From the NCBI RefSeq assembly GCF_000699445.3, contig NC_067198.1, positions 21,284,536 to 21,348,535 of the forward strand: a DNA stretch of 64,000 bases. The letters are read 5' to 3'. The first letter of the stretch is position 1; the number at the start of each line of letters is the position of its first letter. The translations under genes were made by a program, and so were the position numbers. Below are positions 61,649 through 64,000 of this stretch, one piece after another. The notes beneath the pieces are model-generated. The model searched no databases and was not told the DNA's origin. It was given only the letters and a program-made list of their open reading frames with translations. The DNA comes from Schistosoma haematobium (lineage: Eukaryota; Platyhelminthes; Trematoda; Strigeidida; Schistosomatidae).

Positions 61649-62075
61649 ATGTAGATTAAAATAAAGAGAATTTTTGCGCACATATCGTTTACAGTTTATT
61701 TTTAATTGTGTTTAATTATAAATATTACCACTGTGTGGAGATCTCATCATTGAAGTTTCTCCCAGTCCCTTGGTTATATCAATAATTCACATTATTTTTG
61801 GCTCAGATTTTCTCAAAACTGAATTCAAATATTTGCTACGTCATCAGTTTTATCGTTCATGGATGATACTTCAATGGTACATGTAGTTAAATACTTCCAA
61901 TATCTTTAGGTACGTAATAAAACATGGCGTACTTCTGCTCTGTGTACCGGAATTTTGACAGACAGTCGAATAACATACTTTGATGATCTACGATGAGTTC
62001 CGTTAACATCTGTACGTGCAACTATTTTTCTAGTTTTATTTTGCTTTAAATATGTTATGTTTTGTTAGAAACAAT

Positions 62076-62828
62076 GGCGAGACTCTAATTTATAGACGAG
62101 CCAATCAGAGGCGTTTTAGAGATTTCATGGTTACGGCGCCAACTTCAGTGCTTAATGCTAACGTACGATCGGTTCACAGGGATAATTGAGCGGCTATAAC
62201 AAATAAAACGGCGGGACTATAATTTGTGGACGAATCAATCAGGTATAAGATAATAGATCTCGGATTTTAACGCGAAAGCCTTTCATCCATTTGGCTAAAT
62301 AAATTTCTGGCATTATAGCTGATGTCAGTTCGTGATGAAAACCCCATATATAATTCGTAACTAAGGCAAATTACGACAATCATTGCGAACTGGATAATAA
62401 AAGCACCAGTAACACTGGCTGCAGCCAGGTAGTACATTATATACGGATGTTTGGAGAGCGTACTGACTCCTACATAGTCTTGGTGATGTGAATCGTGTCG
62501 TTATCCACAAGTAGCATTTTGTGCACACAACAACCGGAGTGCACATAAACAATATTGAAGCTATGTGGTCGAGGCGGAAAGAGTTTTTGAGACTTTATCA
62601 TGGCTCCAAAGGTCGACTATTCTGTAGCATGAATTACGATTTTAGAACCTCTGAACCTCTTTCTAACCCTGATAAGTTTTCGAACCACGTATAAGAAGTG
62701 TATCCACTTTATTTCCTTGGTTTTGTATAACATATTTTTACTCTATGCTGACTGTTTGCTGATTGGCTAATATTTCTCAAGGTTACTTAAGATTCGTTCA
62801 AAGGTCGTCCATAAATTATAGTCTTGCT
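62076..62828 (+). mobile_element. Merlin transposon relic with two tandem 5' ends
   Basis: Flanked by a perfect 8-bp duplication GAAACAAT (62068-62075 and 62829-62836). Termini are GGCGAGACTCTAATTTATAG on the left and, on the - strand at the right end, AGCAAGACTATAATTTATGG. Bases 62076-62208 match the 5' end of the Merlin copy at 47153-48258, up to the first transposase codons. At 62210 a second terminus begins, GGCGGGACTATAATTTGTGG. Transposase remnants are a LRTG-like stretch near 62390, TDVWRAY near 62445, then NIEAMWSRRKEF and YHGSKGRLF near 62550-62640. The region around the first catalytic D is deleted, so it cannot encode an active enzyme. Confidence 0.85.
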
Positions 62829-62836
62829 GAAACAAT

Positions 62837-64000
62837 ATTGACCATATGCAAAGTAAAGTACTATTTCAATGAAATTCAACAATCTCTACAAGCCCATACT
62901 GAAAAGTAAATAATGTTACTTCTTGTTTAGTACCAGTAAAGTACTGAATGCTTTGATAAAACTATACTTTAGCAACGAACCAATCAAGTTCCAGGTAGTG
63001 ATTCAGATTTGTACATAAAAATCGAAATGCAGTGACAGTTCGTATTCCTTAATGAGTAGTAGAAGTAGAAGTTGGCTTTATTTAATGCTCAAATATTTGA
63101 AATCGACAAATAAATAGTCTACTCTATTACCGTGCAATGAATATAACATGTTATGAAAACTAAGTTACGAAAAACGTTTGCTTCTTCGGATGCTGATTGT
63201 GTCTGAAAATTAGGTCATTATGAATTCATTCATTTTTCTGTTGTTCAAAGTAAGCTTTTAAGTATATCATCTCATGAACCAACTCAGTGAATAATAGACA
63301 CTTTCGTGTAGTACAAATTACTTGAAGCAGTCAGAAATTTTATTAACATAGTTTTTTGTATTTTACGTAATTTTGTAGAACTTTCAGGTAGTATGCACAT
63401 ATATATTGTGAAAAATATATTTTAAAACATGATGGGCCTATCTTTGACCTGTAAAACACTTAAGATAAAAATTGTCCTCTTAAATTAATTTTTTTTGCAG
63501 TAGTAGTCGATCTTCGGATTCAGAAAACAAATTGTAAATCTTTGAAAAATTAATAAACATTGTAAAGCTACCACATACTTTTAAGATTCACCAATTTTGT
63601 AGCGATGAATTCTTGATTTTCGAAGCCTTTTCACTCATAGGTTAAAATAAGTATTCTGAGGTCATTTTTTGGGGTCGCTAAAAGTAATCGTTCTAACAGT
63701 ATTTTTGATATACAGACATAATGGTATTGGAATTTGAAACATGTTTAAGAATTCATAAATTGTCTAGATCTACTATTAGTTACGTAATATTGGTGTTTAA
63801 TAAACTAGAGGATTTTGTATTTCATAGGCAGAAGTATAATTTTCAAGTTACCGAATTTCATGTTTCTAGAAGTATCTGGTTGCTTCATAATATCAACTGC
63901 TTAATTTATATGCAATGATCTATTGAACCCTGTGCTATATTGTCGCTCAAAATAATGTACATAAATCTCTCCTTAGTCTGTTTACTTTCGATAATTGTGT
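62837..64000. other. Right edge, no recognised feature
   Basis: AT-rich sequence. An open frame at 63721-63918 (+) has no recognisable domain and no clear splice context. It might be intron or flank of the PCM1-like gene. Confidence 0.3.

Larger units (their letters stand above)
59311..62075. other. Downstream sequence, possibly intron of the PCM1-like gene
   Basis: The donor GTAAGT at 59311 shows transcription continues. A candidate next exon starts at 59736 after TTTTCTTCAG, in phase, encoding KSPQSSTGTHSTS, but its donor is not obvious. No other exon was recognised. A tRNA-like fragment lies at about 61235-61350. Confidence 0.4.

Noticed and set aside
1..64000. CRISPR arrays, bacterial operons or a prophage
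   Set aside because: The window is intron-containing eukaryotic DNA; no short regularly spaced direct repeats with unique spacers were seen.

Overview
The window looks like nuclear DNA of a blood fluke (genus Schistosoma; I cannot fix the species). It is AT-rich. Genes have one or a few micro-introns (29-36 bp) at the 5' end, followed by introns of up to about 4 kb. The repeats are the types described from schistosomes: RTE-like and CR1-like non-LTR retrotransposons, a tRNA-like SINE carrying a hammerhead ribozyme (Smα-like), and Merlin DNA transposons.

Two real protein-coding genes can be assembled, both on the + strand. (1) 5895-15722 is a complete seven-exon gene for the p66/GATAD2 subunit of the NuRD chromatin-remodelling complex. 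It has the p66 CR1 coiled coil, the NEF...GLEE motif, the C2-C2 GATA-type finger and a Gln/Ala-rich tail, 677 aa in all. (2) From 37619 to at least 59310 runs a long coiled-coil gene with at least 17 exons and 1122 residues. It most resembles the centriolar-satellite scaffold PCM1; its 3' end is not resolved in the window.

Almost everything else is repeat. The first 5.8 kb hold no gene I can support. Intron 4 of p66 holds an RTE-like relic interrupted by a 504-bp SINE-like retroposon. A second, nearly identical 504-bp copy lies inverted in intron 5, so the exon encoding the GATA finger sits between two long inverted repeats. The 17.9-33.9 kb space between the genes is a repeat graveyard: a CR1-like 5' part (17.9-20.6 kb), an SR2-like RTE element on the - strand (25.2-28.2 kb) with a nested repeat, a hammerhead SINE (29.5-29.96 kb) and a CR1-like 3' part (32.1-33.05 kb). 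An almost intact RTE-like element on the - strand (33.9-36.8 kb) ends about 0.8 kb upstream of the second gene.

Introns of the second gene carry an RTE-like element with an internal deletion (38.2-41.1 kb), RTE 3' fragments, a hammerhead SINE split by a Merlin transposon (47.0-48.3 kb), an SR2-like fragment with another SINE-like insertion (58.2-59.1 kb), and several long TA tracts. A second Merlin relic with two 5' ends lies at 62.1-62.8 kb.

Exon boundaries were read by eye from GT/AG sites and reading-frame continuity. Family names for repeats come from motif recognition, not from a database search.
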